The translations under genes were made by a program, and so were the position numbers. From positions 868,001-932,000 of the forward strand of contig NZ_LR134481.1 in NCBI RefSeq assembly GCF_900638025.1: a stretch of DNA of 64,000 nucleotides. Reading direction: 5' to 3'. The stretch is from Haemophilus parainfluenzae (lineage in GTDB: Bacteria > Pseudomonadota > Gammaproteobacteria > Enterobacterales > Pasteurellaceae). Positions 44,326-55,151 of this stretch are shown here, one piece after another; the first letter of the stretch is position 1; each line of letters opens with the position of its first letter. Under the pieces are notes generated by a model, which saw nothing but the letters and a program-made list of their open reading frames with translations, was not told the DNA's origin and made no database searches.

Positions 44326-45213
44326 ATGGCGTGGATTCAAATTCGCTTAAATAGTACAAATGAAAAAGCCGAGAAAATTAGCGACTTTTTAGAAGAAATT
44401 GGCTCAGTTTCGGTCACATTTATGGATAGCCAAGATACGCCGATTTTTGAACCACTTCCAGGCGAAACGCGTCTGTGGGGAAATACCGATGTGATTGCAT
44501 TGTTTGATGCTAAAACCGATATGAATGAAATTGTGAGTTTGCTTAAACAAGCACATCATTTAGATGAAAACACCGCTTACAAAATTGAGCAAATCGAGGA
44601 TAAAGATTGGGAACGTGAATGGATGGATAACTTCCACCCAATGCAATTTGGTCAACGTTTATGGATTTGCCCAAGCTGGCGTGAAGTGCCGGATCAAAAT
44701 GCGGTTAATGTGATGCTTGATCCTGGTTTAGCTTTTGGGACAGGGACCCACCCGACAACTGCACTTTGTTTAGAGTGGTTAGATGGTTTAGATTTAACAG
44801 GCAAAACAGTGATCGATTTTGGCTGTGGCTCAGGAATTCTTGCCATTGCAGCCCTTAAATTGGGGGCAAAAAATGCAATCGGTATTGATATCGATCCACA
44901 AGCGATTCTTGCCAGTCGTAATAATGCGGAACAGAATGGTGTTGCAGATCGTCTGCAACTTTTCTTATCCGATGATAAGCCTGCTGATTTAAAAGCAGAT
45001 GTTGTTGTGGCAAATATTCTGGCTGGACCATTAAAAGAACTTTACCCGATTATATCTCAATTAGTGAAAGAGGGTGGTGATCTTGGATTATCAGGCATTT
45101 TAGAAACGCAAGCGCAATCGGTATGCGATGCCTATGCGCAATCGTTTGATTTAGATCCTGTGGCGGTGAAAGAGGAATGGTGCCGTATTAAAGGTAAATT
45201 AAAATCGGCTTAA
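44326..45213 (+). CDS. prmA: Ribosomal protein L11 methyltransferase
   Basis: A 295-residue SAM enzyme that trimethylates L11. N-terminal L11-binding domain (1-55), then SAM motif [21 protein letters not shown] near residues 164-183, [14 protein letters not shown] (about 133-146) and post-motif NILAGPL (about 229-235). Typical length. Confidence 0.96.
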   Translation: MAWIQIRLNSTNEKAEKISDFLEEIGSVSVTFMDSQDTPIFEPLPGETRLWGNTDVIALFDAKTDMNEIVSLLKQAHHLDENTAYKIEQIEDKDWEREWMDNFHPMQFGQRLWICPSWREVPDQNAVNVMLDPGLAFGTGTHPTTALCLEWLDGLDLTGKTVIDFGCGSGILAIAALKLGAKNAIGIDIDPQAILASRNNAEQNGVADRLQLFLSDDKPADLKADVVVANILAGPLKELYPIISQLVKEGGDLGLSGILETQAQSVCDAYAQSFDLDPVAVKEEWCRIKGKLKSA

Positions 45214-45260
45214 TTTCTTTTTGTCAATTAAAAAAGTGTATTTTTTGAACAAATTTCCCT

Positions 45261-45288
45261 TTGCAAAAAAAAGAAAAATGCGTAATAT
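45261..45288 (+). promoter_or_regulatory. dusB-fis promoter
   Basis: TTGCAA (45261-45266), 16-base spacer, TAATAT (45283-45288), then GC-rich AGCACCCC, a discriminator typical of growth-rate-controlled promoters such as fis. Confidence 0.55.
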
Positions 45289-45359
45289 AGCACCCCTTGT
45301 CGGTTGCTATTGTGGCCTGACTTGCTGGAGATAGGACTTGTAATTGGGGATAACATAAA

Positions 45360-46340
45360 ATGCGAATTGGTTCTTATGAATTAAAAAATCGTATTTTATT
45401 GGCACCCATGGCAGGTATCACGGATCAACCTTTTCGACGTTTATGTGCCCATTACGGTGCGGGATTAACGTTTTCAGAGATGATGTCCACCAACCCACAA
45501 GTTTGGCATACAGATAAATCGAAACTTCGTTTAGCACATAGTGAAGAACTAGGATTAAATGCGGTGCAAATCGTAGGTTCTGATCCTTTAGAAATGGCCC
45601 AAGCTGCAGCAATTAATGTAGCCTATGGCGCTGAAATTATCGATATCAATATGGGTTGTCCCGCAAAGAAAGTGAATCGAAAACTGGCGGGCTCTGCACT
45701 TCTTCAATTTCCCGATTTAGTGGAGAAAATTTTAAAAGAAGTCGTGAATGCCGTTGATGTGCCTGTGACGTTAAAAATTCGCACAGGGTGGGATAAAGCA
45801 AATCGAAACTGTGTGCAAATCGGCAAAATTGCAGAACAATCTGGTATTCAGGCTTTAACCATTCACGGGCGGACGAAAGAATGCTTATTTGAAGGTGAAG
45901 CGGAATACGACAATATTCGAGCAGTGAAACAATCAATTTCAATTCCAATCATTGCGAATGGTGATATTGATTCTGCCTCGAAAGCGAAAAAGGTACTTGA
46001 GTATACAGGTGCTGATGCAATAATGATCGGTCGTGCCGCACTAGGCAATCCATGGCTTTTTCAAGCCGTTGAGGCTTTAGTGGAACATGATTCGATAATT
46101 CAAACACCAAGTTTGCGTGAAAAGTGCGGTCATATTTTGCGTCATATTCAGGAACTCCATCAGTTCTATGGTGAGCAAAAAGGCTATCGAATAGCCCGTA
46201 AACACGTGGCTTGGTATTTACAGGGAATTCAACCCGATTCCGTTTTTAGACAGACTTTTAACGCAATTAATGAACCGAAAGAGCAGTTAATTGTGCTGGA
46301 AGATTTTTTAAATTCAATTTTGGATAAAGAAAAATGTTAG
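45360..46340 (+). CDS. dusB: tRNA-dihydrouridine synthase B
   Basis: A 326-residue flavoenzyme. [22 protein letters not shown] at the front binds FMN; catalytic Cys in [17 protein letters not shown] (about 98-114); [17 protein letters not shown] and [12 protein letters not shown] (about 223-234). Makes dihydrouridine in the tRNA D-loop. Overlaps fis by 7 bases. Confidence 0.96.
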   Translation: MRIGSYELKNRILLAPMAGITDQPFRRLCAHYGAGLTFSEMMSTNPQVWHTDKSKLRLAHSEELGLNAVQIVGSDPLEMAQAAAINVAYGAEIIDINMGCPAKKVNRKLAGSALLQFPDLVEKILKEVVNAVDVPVTLKIRTGWDKANRNCVQIGKIAEQSGIQALTIHGRTKECLFEGEAEYDNIRAVKQSISIPIIANGDIDSASKAKKVLEYTGADAIMIGRAALGNPWLFQAVEALVEHDSIIQTPSLREKCGHILRHIQELHQFYGEQKGYRIARKHVAWYLQGIQPDSVFRQTFNAINEPKEQLIVLEDFLNSILDKEKC

Positions 46341-46633
46341 AACAACAACGTAGTCCGTCTGAAGCGTTAACCGTTTCAGTTTTAAACTCTCAATCACAAG
46401 TAACAAACAAACCATTACGTGATTCAGTAAAACAAGCTTTACGCAATTACTTATCACAATTAGATGGTCAAGATGTGAATGATCTTTACGAATTAGTATT
46501 AGCGGAAGTTGAACACCCGATGTTAGATATGATTATGCAATACACCCGCGGTAACCAAACCCGTGCAGCTAACATGCTCGGTATCAACCGTGGTACATTG
46601 CGTAAGAAATTGAAAAAATACGGTATGGGCTAA
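46334..46633 (+). CDS. fis: Fis nucleoid-associated regulator
   Basis: A 99-residue protein; C-terminal helix-turn-helix [27 protein letters not shown] is nearly identical to enteric Fis. Binds and bends DNA, regulates rRNA promoters and recombination. It is also a known host factor for several mobile elements. Confidence 0.98.
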   Translation: MLEQQRSPSEALTVSVLNSQSQVTNKPLRDSVKQALRNYLSQLDGQDVNDLYELVLAEVEHPMLDMIMQYTRGNQTRAANMLGINRGTLRKKLKKYGMG

Positions 46634-46650
46634 TTAAAATTAGCAAAAAG

Positions 46651-46675
46651 AAAGGCGAACATGATGTTCGCCTTT
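46651..46675. terminator. Bidirectional terminator between fis and tonB
   Basis: AAAGGCGAAC-ATGAT-GTTCGCCTTT flanked by A and T runs. Confidence 0.85.
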
Positions 46676-46679
46676 TTAT

Positions 46680-47480
46680 TTATTGAATGGTGAAACTAAT
46701 TGGTACGCTTACTGAAGACGCAAATCCAGCAGGTTTTGGACCGACAGGTCTCGCACTTCTTACAGCTTCAAGTGCTGCATTATCTAAGCTTTCATCACCA
46801 GAAGATTTAGTGACACGCTCTCCAGACAGAGAACCATCTGCTCCAACACTAAAACTGACACTAACAATACCTTGTTTACGCATCATTTTAGCACGTGCAG
46901 GATATCGCTTATGCCGTTCAATTTCACGTCGAATAGCTACTCTATAGGCATTATGCTCATCTGTATTGGCTCCAGAACCACCTTGAATACCATTTGGGCC
47001 AGGTTGACCAGTAGTTGTCGCTTTAGAATTTGCCGTAGCCGTCGAATTAACATTCTTATCGCCAATCGGTAAATTCTTCGGCATTTCTACCGCTTTCTCT
47101 GCTTTTACCTCATTTTTAGGTTTTTCTTTTGGCTTCTCTTTCGGTTTTGGTTTCGGTTTTTCTATTGGTTTTTCTGGCTTTTTCTCAGGTTCTTTTTTCT
47201 TCTCAGGCTCTGGTTTCTTCGTTGGATCCGCAACGACTTCCTGTTTTTCAGGTTCCGGTTCTGCCTGTTGAGGTTCAGGTTCCGGCTCAGGAGCGGGTTC
47301 TTCCACTCGCATTCCTTGAATCATTTCCATCGAAATTGTCGTGGATATTTCACCTGGAACATTACTCGCCGCTTCATGTGGCGTATGCCAATTCCAAAGC
47401 AATCCGCCTATAATTGCACCATGAATTAATAGAGAAATAAGCAAGCTTAATAGTGATCGTTTAGCTTGTTGGCTGTTCAT
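46680..47480 (-). CDS. tonB: TonB energy transducer
   Basis: A 266-residue protein: N-terminal membrane anchor with [18 protein letters not shown] (about 11-28) holding the conserved SxxxH, a long Pro/Glu then Pro/Lys stretch (about 60-135) spanning the periplasm, and a C-terminal TonB domain (about 180-266, [18 protein letters not shown]). Powers outer-membrane iron and haem receptors. Last gene of exbB-exbD-tonB. Confidence 0.96.
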   Translation of the reverse strand: MNSQQAKRSLLSLLISLLIHGAIIGGLLWNWHTPHEAASNVPGEISTTISMEMIQGMRVEEPAPEPEPEPQQAEPEPEKQEVVADPTKKPEPEKKKEPEKKPEKPIEKPKPKPKEKPKEKPKNEVKAEKAVEMPKNLPIGDKNVNSTATANSKATTTGQPGPNGIQGGSGANTDEHNAYRVAIRREIERHKRYPARAKMMRKQGIVSVSFSVGADGSLSGERVTKSSGDESLDNAALEAVRSARPVGPKPAGFASSVSVPISFTIQ

Positions 47481-47953
47481 TGACTACGTCCTACTCCAAC
47501 GCCTCCGCTTGCAACTCCACCCACTTCAGGCGTATTTTTTGATTCATTTCCTTGAGTCGTTTTGCTTGGGGCGCCTTTATCTTTCATGGAAACAATGGCG
47601 ACATTTTTGATTTCATTTTTCGATAACATATCGGTAATGGTCACGAAATCTTGGAAAGATGCTTCTGCATCAATTTTTAATGTAACTTTCTGATCTTTAT
47701 TCCAACCAGCGATCTCTTTTTCAAGCGCTTCTTGCGAGATTAGTTTATCATTAAAATAAAGCTGTTTATCTGCCGTCACGGTTAATAATTTGGCTAATTC
47801 ATCTGATTTGAATGCGACCGTTGAACTCGCTTTTGGTACATTGACTTGAATTTTTCCTTGAGAAATAAAGGATGCGGTGATCAACACTATCGCTAATAAC
47901 ACCAACATAATGTCGATGAAAGGAATGATGTTAATTTCATCAAATTTTTTCAC
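47477..47953 (-). CDS. exbD: ExbD, Ton motor subunit, with glycine-rich tail
   Basis: GTG start after AAGGAA. 158 residues; N-terminal [23 protein letters not shown] with the proton-site Asp (about residue 14) and a periplasmic domain to about 125. An unusual tail of about 30 residues rich in Ser, Thr and Gly ([14 protein letters not shown]) follows. Overlaps tonB by 4 bases. Confidence 0.95.
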   Translation of the reverse strand: MKKFDEINIIPFIDIMLVLLAIVLITASFISQGKIQVNVPKASSTVAFKSDELAKLLTVTADKQLYFNDKLISQEALEKEIAGWNKDQKVTLKIDAEASFQDFVTITDMLSKNEIKNVAIVSMKDKGAPSKTTQGNESKNTPEVGGVASGGVGVGRSQ

Positions 47954-47955
47954 GA

Positions 47956-48408
47956 TTATTCCTTATTTTTTTGAGCGTTTAATACTTTCCATTTCAATAG
48001 GTTAACTTCTACTTTACGACCTAAGCCGTTATAGAGCATCATGGAAGGAATCGCGACTAAAATACCTAATGCGGTTGCTTTTAATGCAAGAGAGAGGTGC
48101 ATCATAATAGCACCGGCATCGACTTCGCCATCGCCATGGCCAATTTGGTAGAAAGTCAATAAAATTCCAATTACTGTACCGAGTAAGCCAACATAAGGCG
48201 CATTGGCACCAACAGTGGAGATTACGGTCATATTACGATTTAAATCAATTTCAAGTGCGTGAATATTAGAATATTTCGCTACGTTCACACGCTTTAAAAA
48301 GAGAAAACGCTCAATCACAGCGCTGAGCATGATTACACTCATCAGAAGTAGAAACCCGATAATTATGTAATCACTATATTGTTGTAAAAAATCAAAAAGT
48401 TGTAGCAT
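47956..48408 (-). CDS. exbB: ExbB, Ton motor subunit
   Basis: A 150-residue MotA/TolQ/ExbB-family proton channel with three membrane segments; [20 protein letters not shown] (about 62-81) and [22 protein letters not shown] (about 107-128) are diagnostic. Shorter than E. coli ExbB, as normal for Haemophilus. Two bases from exbD. Confidence 0.96.
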   Translation of the reverse strand: MLQLFDFLQQYSDYIIIGFLLLMSVIMLSAVIERFLFLKRVNVAKYSNIHALEIDLNRNMTVISTVGANAPYVGLLGTVIGILLTFYQIGHGDGEVDAGAIMMHLSLALKATALGILVAIPSMMLYNGLGRKVEVNLLKWKVLNAQKNKE

Positions 48409-48446
48409 TTGATAGTCCTTGTATGGCTAATAAAAACAAATTAGAT

Positions 48447-48461
48447 TGAGAATGAATTTCA
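48447..48461 (-). promoter_or_regulatory. Candidate Fur box upstream of exbB
   Basis: TGAGAAT-G-AATTTCA resembles the 7-1-7 Fur site TGATAAT-n-ATTATCA (11 of 14). About 40 bases before exbB. Iron control of the Ton system is well known. Confidence 0.4.
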
Positions 48462-48529
48462 ATTAGATGTGAATTCTATCAAATGGAAAATAGAGCGTAA
48501 ATATAAATTAAAAAAATGAGTATTTTTTT

Positions 48530-48564
48530 AACCGCACTTTGGGGTAAATCAGAAAAGTGCGGTT
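48530..48564. terminator. Uptake-signal inverted pair after bcp
   Basis: AACCGCACTTT (48530-48540) and AAAGTGCGGTT (48554-48564); terminates bcp on the minus strand. Confidence 0.75.
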
Positions 48565-48579
48565 GTTTTGAGAGGTATT

Positions 48580-49047
48580 TTAAAGGGGTTGTAGATAATC
48601 TAAGACGACTTGATGATGTTCACCCGTTTTGAATTTATCAAAAACATGTTGAATTTTGCCTTGTTCATCAATGAGAAAGGTAATACGATGAATACCATCA
48701 TAAACACGACCCATAAATTTCTTTTCTCCCCAGACGCCAAATTGTTCTGCAACCTGGTGATCTTCATCAGAAAGTAAGGTGAAATTGAGTGCTTTTTTCT
48801 CGACAAATTGAGCGAGTTTTTTGGGTGCATCTGTACTGATGCCTAAAATGACAACACCTAATTTTTCTAATTCACTTTTAGTATCACGTAAACCACAGGC
48901 TTGAGCTGTACAGCCCGGCGTTAATGCTTTTGGGTAAAAATACACGAGTACTTTTTTACCTTTGAAATTGCTAAGTGAAACAGGTTGATTGTCTTGATTT
49001 AAGAGTGTGAATTGGGGTGCTAAATCACCTACTTGTAATGTTTTCAT
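48580..49047 (-). CDS. bcp: Thiol peroxidase, Bcp/PrxQ family
   Basis: A 155-residue peroxiredoxin. Peroxidatic Cys46 in LTPGCTAQACGLRD with resolving Cys51, the PrxQ five-residue spacing. Reduces hydroperoxides via thioredoxin. Normal length. Confidence 0.95.
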   Translation of the reverse strand: MKTLQVGDLAPQFTLLNQDNQPVSLSNFKGKKVLVYFYPKALTPGCTAQACGLRDTKSELEKLGVVILGISTDAPKKLAQFVEKKALNFTLLSDEDHQVAEQFGVWGEKKFMGRVYDGIHRITFLIDEQGKIQHVFDKFKTGEHHQVVLDYLQPL

Positions 49048-49162
49048 AAAAAATCCTTAAAAATGTGAAAAATAATTTGTAAATTTAAACTATTTTAGCG
49101 ATTATAACTCAGTATTTTCAAATATTATTGTTAAACGCAGAATAGATGTAAATGGAGAGCTT

Positions 49163-50059
49163 ATGACTATGCAAAACCCTTTATTTTCAGGCAGTATTGT
49201 TGCTTTAGTAACCCCGATGGATAACCATGGAAACATTGATTTTGAAACATTAAAAAAACTTATTGAATTTCATATTGATGCGGGTACTGATTCGATTGTA
49301 TCTGTGGGCACAACAGGAGAATCTGCGACATTAAGCATTGAAGAAAATGTAAAGGTGATAGAAAAGACAGTTGAGTTAGCGAAAGGTCGTATCCCAATTA
49401 TCGCGGGTACTGGTGCAAATGCAACAAGCGAAGCTATCGTGATGACAAAATTATTGCGTGATAGTGGTGTGGCGGGTTGCTTATCTGTTGTCCCTTACTA
49501 CAATAAACCGACTCAAGAAGGCATGTTCCAACATTTTAAAGCGATTGCAGAATGCACGGATTTACCACAACTTCTTTATAATGTGCCAGGTCGTACCGGC
49601 AGTGACATGAAACCTGAAACTGTGGCACGTTTAGCGCAAATTGATAATATTGTGGGGATTAAAGAAGCAACTGGCGATTTAGCTCGCATCACTGCGATTA
49701 AAGGATTAGCCGGTAAGGATTTTATTGTATTAAGCGGTGATGATGCCACTGGGTTAGATGCCATCAAATTAGGTGCAGAGGGAGTCATTTCAGTGACAAA
49801 TAACCTTGCTGCAAAAGACATGGCGGCAATGTGTCGTTATGCTTTAGCGGGCGATTTTGCAAAAGCAGAAGAAATTAATGCTCGTTTAATGCCTTTACAT
49901 AAGAATTTATTTATTGAATCAAATCCAATTCCAGTCAAATGGGCAGCATATCGTTTAGGCTTAATTAAGACTCCACATTTACGTTTACCACTTACCGTGT
50001 TAAGCGAAGGCGCGCAAGTCAAAGTAGAAGAAGCATTAAAAGTTGCTTGTTTGATTTAA
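49163..50059 (+). CDS. dapA: 4-hydroxy-tetrahydrodipicolinate synthase
   Basis: A 298-residue TIM-barrel aldolase; lysine and diaminopimelate pathway. [11 protein letters not shown] (about 48-58), Tyr139 in [10 protein letters not shown], Schiff-base Lys167 in [16 protein letters not shown] site; a second ATG two codons in is possible. Confidence 0.97.
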   Translation: MTMQNPLFSGSIVALVTPMDNHGNIDFETLKKLIEFHIDAGTDSIVSVGTTGESATLSIEENVKVIEKTVELAKGRIPIIAGTGANATSEAIVMTKLLRDSGVAGCLSVVPYYNKPTQEGMFQHFKAIAECTDLPQLLYNVPGRTGSDMKPETVARLAQIDNIVGIKEATGDLARITAIKGLAGKDFIVLSGDDATGLDAIKLGAEGVISVTNNLAAKDMAAMCRYALAGDFAKAEEINARLMPLHKNLFIESNPIPVKWAAYRLGLIKTPHLRLPLTVLSEGAQVKVEEALKVACLI

Positions 50060-50065
50060 TGAATT

Positions 50066-50089
50066 AAAGGGTTGTTTTTACAGCCCTTT
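50066..50089 (+). terminator. Hairpin between dapA and bamC
   Basis: AAAGGGTTGT/ACAGCCCTTT with one G-T pair; weak T tract, so perhaps leaky. Confidence 0.5.
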
Positions 50090-50161
50090 AAACTTTCAGC
50101 TCTTTTATTTGTCAAAGAGCGGTCATTATTCTAATTATTTTTTATTGAAAGGATTTAAGGA

Positions 50162-51163
50162 ATGAAAAAAATCGTACTGAGTTTAGTCGTGTTAGCATTG
50201 CTATCGGCGTGTACAAACAACGTAGAAAAAATGCAGACAGCTAACGATACTTATCAAGATTCTGATCGTGAAACACCAAGCTTTTCTCCTTTAGCAAATG
50301 GTGGTGTTACATTGCCGAAAACTGATCCAACTTATAAACTTCCTCAGCTTAATGGAAAAAAAGAACGCGTGGATATTCGTCCGCCTTCAACCCCATTAGC
50401 GATTATTAAAAATTCTTTAACACAATTTGATGGCGAACGTGCATTAATTGTTTATACGGATGCACAAGCAGAGCTTTATAATCTTAAGCAAGTTGAGCGT
50501 TTATTAAAAGAAGAAGGTACGAATTCGACTTTAAATGGTGCGGTATTAATTAGTGATTGGGCGCCAACGGGTCGTGCAGATGATAAAGCCAATACAGAGA
50601 TTCGTTATAAAGTAGAACAAGTGACAGCGAAAGACGCAAGTGCACTAGCTGTTTCGGTAGAGCAAATGCGCCATGACGGCGTAATTTATACGCCAAATCA
50701 AGTAAATAAACAGCGATACGCATCCGATCGTTTAAATCGTTTTATTTCTGCGATCACTAACGCTTATAACAAACAACAACAAGACTTAACCGGCACGTCA
50801 ACGATGCCTTTTCAATCGAGTGTAATTACTGATACGAATGGCAGAATGGCATTAGGTATGAATGCAAGTTTTGCTCAAGCATGGCAACGTTTAGGTTCGG
50901 TTTTACCGAAATTAGGCTTTAAAGCGACATCGGAATCGGCTGGCCGTGGTTATCGAGAATTGAAATATAAACCATTGGATAAACAAGCGTGGTTACGCTT
51001 AGGGGCAAGTCAACCTCATTTAGAAAAAGGCGTTTACCAAATGCAAATCTTAGCCGTGGGTAAACAAAGTGCAGTTATCATTACTGATGAAAAAGGTAAT
51101 ACATTACCAAATGACGCGGCTCAATCGCTCTATTCGGCATTAAATGTCTTGCTAGCACGATAG
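50162..51163 (+). CDS. bamC: BamC (NlpB) outer-membrane assembly lipoprotein
   Basis: A 333-residue lipoprotein; signal MKKIVLSLVVLALLSAC with lipobox Cys at 17, an extended N-terminal part (PSFSPLANGGVTLP; RVDIRPPSTPLAII), then two helix-grip domains. Subunit of the Bam complex that inserts outer-membrane proteins. dapA-bamC linkage is conserved in gamma-proteobacteria. Confidence 0.94.
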   Translation: MKKIVLSLVVLALLSACTNNVEKMQTANDTYQDSDRETPSFSPLANGGVTLPKTDPTYKLPQLNGKKERVDIRPPSTPLAIIKNSLTQFDGERALIVYTDAQAELYNLKQVERLLKEEGTNSTLNGAVLISDWAPTGRADDKANTEIRYKVEQVTAKDASALAVSVEQMRHDGVIYTPNQVNKQRYASDRLNRFISAITNAYNKQQQDLTGTSTMPFQSSVITDTNGRMALGMNASFAQAWQRLGSVLPKLGFKATSESAGRGYRELKYKPLDKQAWLRLGASQPHLEKGVYQMQILAVGKQSAVIITDEKGNTLPNDAAQSLYSALNVLLAR

Positions 51164-51225
51164 TATGAGTTAAGAAAAAAAGTGTGGTTCAATTGAGTTG
51201 ACCGCACTTTTTTATTAGAAAAAAT

Positions 51226-51522
51226 TTATTCAGCTTTCACGCCTAAGTTACCTATTTTTACGCCGAGATTACCGAGTGAAACTGGATCCAAATAATCTCC
51301 TAAGAATTTGAATAACTCGTCTAATTGGGTAAATGAGCGTTTGATTTTTACTTGATCTTCTACTTTACGCACAAATTCATAACGCACATTTTCGTCTTCA
51401 AAATAAGCCGTGAGCGTGAGATAAATGGTTTCAAAAAAGTGGCTTTGAGCCCCTTCTTCACCCGGGTCACTGATACGGACATTCCAAGTATTGTTAAATA
51501 AAATTTCTGTTTTGATTGACAT
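51226..51522 (-). CDS. Conserved Pasteurellaceae protein of unknown function
   Basis: A 98-residue protein, beginning MSIKTEILFNNTWNVRISD, mostly beta then helical, ending with two repeats of the form LGNLGVKIG/LGVKAE. Probably the DUF5377 family limited to Pasteurellaceae. No function known. An imperfect uptake-signal hairpin separates it from bamC. Confidence 0.65.
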   Translation of the reverse strand: MSIKTEILFNNTWNVRISDPGEEGAQSHFFETIYLTLTAYFEDENVRYEFVRKVEDQVKIKRSFTQLDELFKFLGDYLDPVSLGNLGVKIGNLGVKAE

Positions 51523-51547
51523 ATAGACTTCCTCTGTTTGTTATTTT

Positions 51548-51802
51548 TTATACTGAAATTGAAACGAAAAACCCGATGATAAAATTTCTGAAATCAAAAA
51601 CTTTATCATCGGGCTTTTCAAACCAATTGCTCGCATATTTTGCTTTTCGTTGGTAACTGCCTTTGCCTTTACGTTTTTTCTCAACGCGTTGGCAGAATAA
51701 TTTGTCGTGTAATAGTGCCATCACAGCATTATCTTTCACGACTCCTTTGGCGTGTTGATAAATGGGCTGATTCTCAACCGCACTTTTTGTTTTTTTTGTC
51801 AT
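51548..51802 (-). CDS. arfA: Alternative ribosome-rescue factor ArfA
   Basis: 84 residues encoded. [39 protein letters not shown] (about 15-53) is clearly ArfA: it enters stalled ribosomes and recruits RF2. A 12-base perfect hairpin followed by a T run (51567-51613) lies inside the coding region from about codon 63, so most transcripts should lack a stop codon. As in E. coli, tmRNA would then destroy the product when trans-translation works, and ArfA would appear only when it fails. Confidence 0.9.
   Translation of the reverse strand: MTKKTKSAVENQPIYQHAKGVVKDNAVMALLHDKLFCQRVEKKRKGKGSYQRKAKYASNWFEKPDDKVFDFRNFIIGFFVSISV
51567..51613 (-). terminator. Intragenic terminator/RNase III hairpin in arfA
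   Basis: Plus-strand arms CCCGATGATAAA (51572-51583) and TTTATCATCGGG (51602-51613); minus-strand T run follows, still within the reading frame. Confidence 0.85.
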
Positions 51803-51867
51803 ATTAACCTCTAAAAAATTGCCGTGAAGTGTTTCACGGCAAGTTATTATAGCGAAAATGAATAGAA

Positions 51868-52218
51868 TTACAAAATGGCGAGTACGCTTTCAGGCGGTCG
51901 TCCAATTTTGGCTTTTTCACCTTTTACCACAATCGGGCGCTCTAATAAGGCTGAATTTTCACTGATGGCTTTTAATAAATCATCATGAGTTAATGCAGGA
52001 TTATCTAACCCTAATGATTGATAAAGCTCATCTTTGGTACGCATCATTTTTCTAACATCATCTAATCCTAATTTATTAGCCAGTTGCTGTAATGCTTCAA
52101 CAGAGTAGTGTTGTTGTAAATAAAGTTCGATAGTCGGTTGAATGCCCTTTTCTTCTAATAAAGCTAGGGTTTCACGGCTTTTTGAACAGCGTGGATTATG
52201 ATAAATCTTAACAGACAT
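51868..52218 (-). CDS. ArsC/YfgD-like thioredoxin-fold reductase
   Basis: A 116-residue ArsC-family protein; nucleophilic Cys10 in [13 protein letters not shown] and the [16 protein letters not shown] segment near the end. Like YfgD it may not be a true arsenate reductase, as no ars genes are near. In the genome family it often lies beside perM, as here. Confidence 0.88.
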   Translation of the reverse strand: MSVKIYHNPRCSKSRETLALLEEKGIQPTIELYLQQHYSVEALQQLANKLGLDDVRKMMRTKDELYQSLGLDNPALTHDDLLKAISENSALLERPIVVKGEKAKIGRPPESVLAIL

Positions 52219-52312
52219 AACGTTTCCTTCTATTTTATGTTGAATGAGTGGATATAGGATTGATTTAAATTTTAACTTATAATGACAAAAAATACTTGTT
52301 TAGGAAGACTTT

Positions 52313-53359
52313 ATGTTTGAAATGCTAAAAAATTGGTATAGCCGCCGCTTAAGCGATCCGCAGGCGATGGGGCTACTTGCCATTTTGTTGTTTGGCTTTA
52401 TTGCGATTTATTTCTTTAGTGATTTAATCGCCCCGTTACTGATTGCCATTGTATTAGCATATTTATTGGAAATGCCGATTAACTTCCTGACGAAAAAATT
52501 AAAGTTTCCTCGAATGCTCGCCACGTTAATTATTTTTGGTGGCTTTCTAACCTTGGCGTTATTAATTTTCCTTGGGCTTGTGCCAACACTATGGAATCAA
52601 ACGATTTCCTTATTAAGCGATTTGCCAGCCATGTTCAATAAATTACATGAATGGTTGTTAGCCCTTCCTGAGCATTATCCTGAACTCATTGATTACACCA
52701 TGATTGACACTTTTTTTAGTGCGGCTCGAGCGAAGATTTTGGGCTTTGGTGAATCTGCGGTGAAATTGTCGATTACCTCATTAATGAACCTTGTATCACT
52801 GGGTATTTATGCATTTTTAGTGCCATTAATGATGTTCTTTATGCTGAAAGATAAAAGCGAACTTCTTGCGGGTGTAAGCCGATTTTTGCCTAAAAACCGT
52901 CTTTTGGCCTCTAAAGTATGGAATGAAATGCAGCAACAAATTGCGAATTATATTCATGGCAAGTTGTTGGAAATTTTGATTGTTGGCGTAGTGACTTACA
53001 TCATCTTTTTAAGCTTTGGTTTAAATTATCCGTTGTTGCTTTCTGTTGCCGTTGGGTTGTCTGTATTAGTCCCTTATATCGGTGCAGTATTGGTGACGAT
53101 CCCTGTTGCTTTAGTTGCGATGTTCCAGTTTGGCATTTCCCCAACGTTTTGGTATTTGATTGTGGCCTTTGCGGTAAGTCAACTTCTAGATGGAAACCTG
53201 TTAGTACCGTATTTATTCTCTGAAGTCGTTAATTTACATCCTTTAGTAATCATTATTTCGGTGCTGATTTTCGGTGGATTATGGGGGTTCTGGGGCGTAT
53301 TTTTCGCTATTCCATTGGCAACGCTCGTCAAAGCTGTACTGAATGCATTGCCGGATTAG
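52313..53359 (+). CDS. perM: AI-2E family permease PerM
   Basis: A 348-residue inner-membrane protein with about 7-8 membrane segments; [16 protein letters not shown] (about 170-185) and [49 protein letters not shown] near the end are typical of the family (TqsA/PerM). Substrate not known. Confidence 0.88.
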   Translation: MFEMLKNWYSRRLSDPQAMGLLAILLFGFIAIYFFSDLIAPLLIAIVLAYLLEMPINFLTKKLKFPRMLATLIIFGGFLTLALLIFLGLVPTLWNQTISLLSDLPAMFNKLHEWLLALPEHYPELIDYTMIDTFFSAARAKILGFGESAVKLSITSLMNLVSLGIYAFLVPLMMFFMLKDKSELLAGVSRFLPKNRLLASKVWNEMQQQIANYIHGKLLEILIVGVVTYIIFLSFGLNYPLLLSVAVGLSVLVPYIGAVLVTIPVALVAMFQFGISPTFWYLIVAFAVSQLLDGNLLVPYLFSEVVNLHPLVIIISVLIFGGLWGFWGVFFAIPLATLVKAVLNALPD

Positions 53360-53381
53360 ACATAATTAAAACGATAAAAAG

Positions 53382-53403
53382 AAAGCTGACGAAAGTCAGC
53401 TTT
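53382..53403. terminator. Bidirectional terminator between perM and trmO
   Basis: AAAGCTGAC-GAAA-GTCAGCTTT with A and T runs. Confidence 0.88.
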
Positions 53404-54133
53404 TTTGTTCTTTTAATTTCTGGATATCCAGAATTTCGACACAGTCTGTTGTCCCCGCTTTAATACGCCATTTAATATTAAATTCGTACAGACTAATACC
53501 GTAAATACGATCGGTTTCTTTACCTTGTTGATAAGCCGGGCGGGGATCTTGTGCGATCACTTCTGTAATAAATCTCGCTAAGTGCGGTCGGTTTTTGTGA
53601 TATTTTTCAACTGCACTTTGGGCGATTTCTGTAAATTCTACGTTTAATTTTGCAGGTGGTTTTTCTTGCGCAAAACTTGATTTTGCCTCAGGTTCGCTAT
53701 CAGCATAGGCAATATAAGGCTTAATATCAAAAATAGGTGTACCATCTACAAGATCCACGGAACCCAAATGCAGAAAAACACGTCCATGAATACATTCCAC
53801 TTGGCGTAATTCAACTTTGGATAAGCCTAGCGGATTAGGGCGATGCGTAGCGCGTGAAGCAAATACACCGACACGTTGATTGCCCCCTAAACGAGGAGGG
53901 CGAACAGTGGATTGCCATTTTCCATGGGGTACTTTGTCAAATTGGAAAATAAGCCAAAGATGGCTAAATTGCTCTAATCCTCTAACCGCTTCTGGTGTAT
54001 TATACGGAGGAAGCAGTTCCACGATGCCAATGCCATCCTGTACTAAATCTGGTTGGCGTGGCACTGAGAATTTTTCTTTGTAAGGCGTGTGAATCACCGC
54101 AATTGGGTGAAGAGTCAGTGTTAAATCATTCAT
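53396..54133 (-). CDS. trmO: tRNA (t6A37)-N6-methyltransferase TrmO
   Basis: A 245-residue protein of the TsaA/TrmO family: N-terminal beta-barrel with [36 protein letters not shown] (about 88-106) and a smaller C-terminal domain with [17 protein letters not shown]. Uses SAM to methylate t6A37 of threonine tRNAs. Confidence 0.93.
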   Translation of the reverse strand: MNDLTLTLHPIAVIHTPYKEKFSVPRQPDLVQDGIGIVELLPPYNTPEAVRGLEQFSHLWLIFQFDKVPHGKWQSTVRPPRLGGNQRVGVFASRATHRPNPLGLSKVELRQVECIHGRVFLHLGSVDLVDGTPIFDIKPYIAYADSEPEAKSSFAQEKPPAKLNVEFTEIAQSAVEKYHKNRPHLARFITEVIAQDPRPAYQQGKETDRIYGISLYEFNIKWRIKAGTTDCVEILDIQKLKEQKS

Positions 54134-54194
54134 AAAAAGGCAATTTCCGTGTAGAATACGCCCTTTATTGTAATCAAAAGTGCGGTCAAAAAAA

Positions 54195-55106
54195 ATGACA
54201 AATCATAAATTGAAAATGTGGTGGGAAACCGCTCGTCCAAAAACCTTGCCTTTGGCGTTATCTTCTATTTTTACTGGTTCGGCATTGGCATATTGGGCGG
54301 ATAAAGAAAGTTTTAATCTCACCGTGATGTTACTTTGCTTGCTCACCACCCTTTTATTGCAAGTACTTTCTAACTTTGCTAACGATTATGGCGATCATCA
54401 AAAAGGGTCAGATACCGAAGAACGTATTGGGCCTTTACGTGGTATTCAGCAAGGTGCAATTTCCGCGAATGAGCTTAAGTGGGGCCTAATTTTAATGGCG
54501 GTGGGTTCATTTTTCTCAGGTGCATTCTTAATTGGTATCGCATATCAAAACCTAACAGATTTATTGGCCTTTGCAGGTTTGGGCATTCTTGCCATTATTG
54601 CTGCCATTACTTATACCGTTGGAGCGAAACCTTATGGTTATTTAGGTTTAGGCGATCTGTCAGTGCTGCTCTTTTTTGGACTATTAGGTGTAGGTGGAAC
54701 TTACTATCTCCAAACTCACAGCATTGATAGCTTAATTACTTTACCTGCGCTTGGCTCTGGTCTATTAGCAACAGCAGTTTTAAATATCAATAACTTACGA
54801 GATATTGAGCAAGATGCGAAAGTAGGAAAAAATACCCTGGTTGTGCGTATTGGTCCGAAGAAGGGACGTATTTATCACTGTGTTTTATTAAGCGTTGCCG
54901 CTTTATGTTATATGCTATTTGCAGCATCAACAGCATTTAGCCCTTGGCATTTCTTATTTTTACTGGCATTTCCACTGTTATTAAAACATGCGTTATTTGT
55001 TTATCGCAGCAAAGAGCCTACGGTGTTGCGTCCGATGTTGGCTCAGATGTCAATGATTTCTTTATTTATCAATATCTTGTTTAGTTTAGGCTTGCTTATC
55101 GGCTAA
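54195..55106 (+). CDS. menA: 1,4-dihydroxy-2-naphthoate polyprenyltransferase
   Basis: ATG 54195 ([20 protein letters not shown]); 303 residues, UbiA family with about 8-9 membrane segments. Asp-rich sites [11 protein letters not shown] (about 63-73) and [19 protein letters not shown] (about 196-214). Attaches the isoprenoid tail in menaquinone synthesis. Third men gene in this window, well away from menB and menC. Confidence 0.94.
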   Translation: MTNHKLKMWWETARPKTLPLALSSIFTGSALAYWADKESFNLTVMLLCLLTTLLLQVLSNFANDYGDHQKGSDTEERIGPLRGIQQGAISANELKWGLILMAVGSFFSGAFLIGIAYQNLTDLLAFAGLGILAIIAAITYTVGAKPYGYLGLGDLSVLLFFGLLGVGGTYYLQTHSIDSLITLPALGSGLLATAVLNINNLRDIEQDAKVGKNTLVVRIGPKKGRIYHCVLLSVAALCYMLFAASTAFSPWHFLFLLAFPLLLKHALFVYRSKEPTVLRPMLAQMSMISLFINILFSLGLLIG

Positions 55107-55151
55107 ATCGGCTTATACTAGAGAAAAAATTTTAACGACAAGGGGTACATT

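Noticed and set aside
51868..52218. True arsenate resistance gene
   Set aside because: No arsR or arsB nearby, and the protein fits the YfgD-like branch of unknown substrate.
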